From a bacterium (GTDB taxonomy: Bacteria > Armatimonadota > HRBIN16), in the NCBI GenBank assembly GCA_025057335.1, contig JANWXG010000184.1, positions 1 to 5,301 on the forward strand: 5,301 nucleotides of DNA. Direction: 5' to 3'. Positions 4,751-5,301 of this stretch are shown here, one piece after another. The notes beneath the pieces were generated by a model, which saw only the letters and a program-made list of their open reading frames with translations, did no database searches and had not been told where the DNA came from. A program made the translations under genes and the position numbers. Numbering within the stretch: position 1 is the stretch's first letter; the number at the start of each line of letters is the position of its first letter.

Positions 4751-5301
4751 ATGAGGCGCAACGGTTTCACGCTCATCGAGCTGCTGGTGGTCATCGCGAT
4801 TATCGCGATTCTGGCGGCGATCCTCTTCCCCGTCTTTGCTCAGGCGCGCGAGCAGGCACGCAAGACCAACTGCCTCTCCAACACCAAGCAGATTGGTCTG
4901 GCGTCGATGATGTACGCGCAGGACTACGATGAGATTCTACCGGAGACGGGCTGGGTCGGTCCGTGCAGCGCTCCGCAGTCGGAGGGCTGTCGCGTCGTGA
5001 CCGATGGCACCGACCCCTTCTGGAGCGGCGTGTTTGCCTTCCCACTGGCGATTATCCCCTACAAGAAGAACTACCAGATTCTGGTCTGCCCCAGCGACCC
5101 AGACAGAGGCGGCTTCAACAAGTTCCGCTCGAACTGCTTTGAGCTGCAGCTACTGGCGGCGGGCATTCCAGGGGCATACCCAGGGATTCGCAACGTCGTC
5201 AATGGTATGCGCGAGGTGCTGCCCCTGTCCTATGCGGGCAACTACTACCTCTCGGGAGGCTACTACATCGCCTGGGCAAACTACGACTGCCGCAAGATGC
5301 T
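4751..5301 (+). CDS. Prepilin-type (type II secretion/pilin-like) protein, 3' end cut off
   Basis: The first 183 codons are present and open to the window edge. The N-terminus MRRNGFTLIELLVV is a class III prepilin signal. PilD-type peptidase would cut after Gly5 and methylate Phe6, and Glu10 is the conserved Glu at mature position 5. Residues 7-29 are the hydrophobic helix that anchors in the inner membrane and packs the pseudopilus. Next come AREQARKTNCLSNTKQIGLA (32-51) and MYAQDYDE (54-61), the conserved amphipathic continuation, then a globular part with LVCPSDPD (111-118) and many aromatic residues. Cysteines lie at 41, 72, 80, 113, 129 and 180. The gene has its own strong promoter and ribosome binding site. 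It resembles the expanded GspG-like/DUF1559-type proteins of Armatimonadota and Planctomycetota, whose cargo or role is mostly unknown. There is no evidence that it belongs to a complete secretion operon here. Confidence 0.9.
   Translation, partial: MRRNGFTLIELLVVIAIIAILAAILFPVFAQAREQARKTNCLSNTKQIGLASMMYAQDYDEILPETGWVGPCSAPQSEGCRVVTDGTDPFWSGVFAFPLAIIPYKKNYQILVCPSDPDRGGFNKFRSNCFELQLLAAGIPGAYPGIRNVVNGMREVLPLSYAGNYYLSGGYYIAWANYDCRKM

Noticed and set aside
1..5301. tRNA, rRNA, insertion sequence with transposase, or phage genes
   Set aside because: Nothing resembling a tRNA cloverleaf, an rRNA segment, a transposase or phage structural proteins was seen on either strand.

Overview
The window is GC-rich bacterial chromosome. 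The best phylum guess is Armatimonadota (hot-spring type). The main reason is the type IV pilin-like protein at the right end. Its stretch after the prepilin signal (ARKTNCLSNTKQIGLASMMY, then AQDYDE) is the form seen in the greatly expanded pseudopilin families of Armatimonadota and, less closely, Planctomycetota. The solitary Uma2 nuclease and the many small palindromic repeats between genes fit that guess. This is pattern recognition, not a database result.

Layout. Bases 1-290 hold no convincing gene. They are a dense array of small REP-like hairpins in both orientations around the core CTCCGT/ACGGAG, and part of the array has been tandemly duplicated with a period of about 105 bp. Bases 290-544 are non-coding leader for a Uma2-family (PD-(D/E)XK nuclease fold) gene at 545-1192 on the plus strand. 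That gene converges on a minus-strand pair with only 9 bp between the two stop codons. The pair, read from right to left, is a CPA2-type cation:proton antiporter with a C-terminal NAD-binding RCK domain (2432-4093), followed 27 bp later by argD, N-acetylornithine aminotransferase (1202-2404). They are probably one operon.

Bases 4094-4750 are a divergent intergenic region of about 650 bp. It holds no gene but has six small palindromic or dispersed-repeat relics, including one of the widespread family that gives spurious 'CHSxRSEES' translations. It ends in a textbook sigma70 promoter (TTGAAC, 17 bp, TATAAT). The spacer between its two boxes is largely occupied by a perfect inverted repeat. This promoter drives a prepilin-type protein that begins at 4751 and runs off the right edge.

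Function. The genes do not form one pathway: a nuclease-fold protein of unknown role, an ion antiporter, an arginine/lysine biosynthetic enzyme and a pilin-like surface or secretion protein. I see no new defence or mobile system with a coherent gene set. The most interesting material is non-coding: the REP/BIME-like array with complementary loops, the operator-like palindrome in the pseudopilin promoter, and a possible leaderless start for the antiporter.
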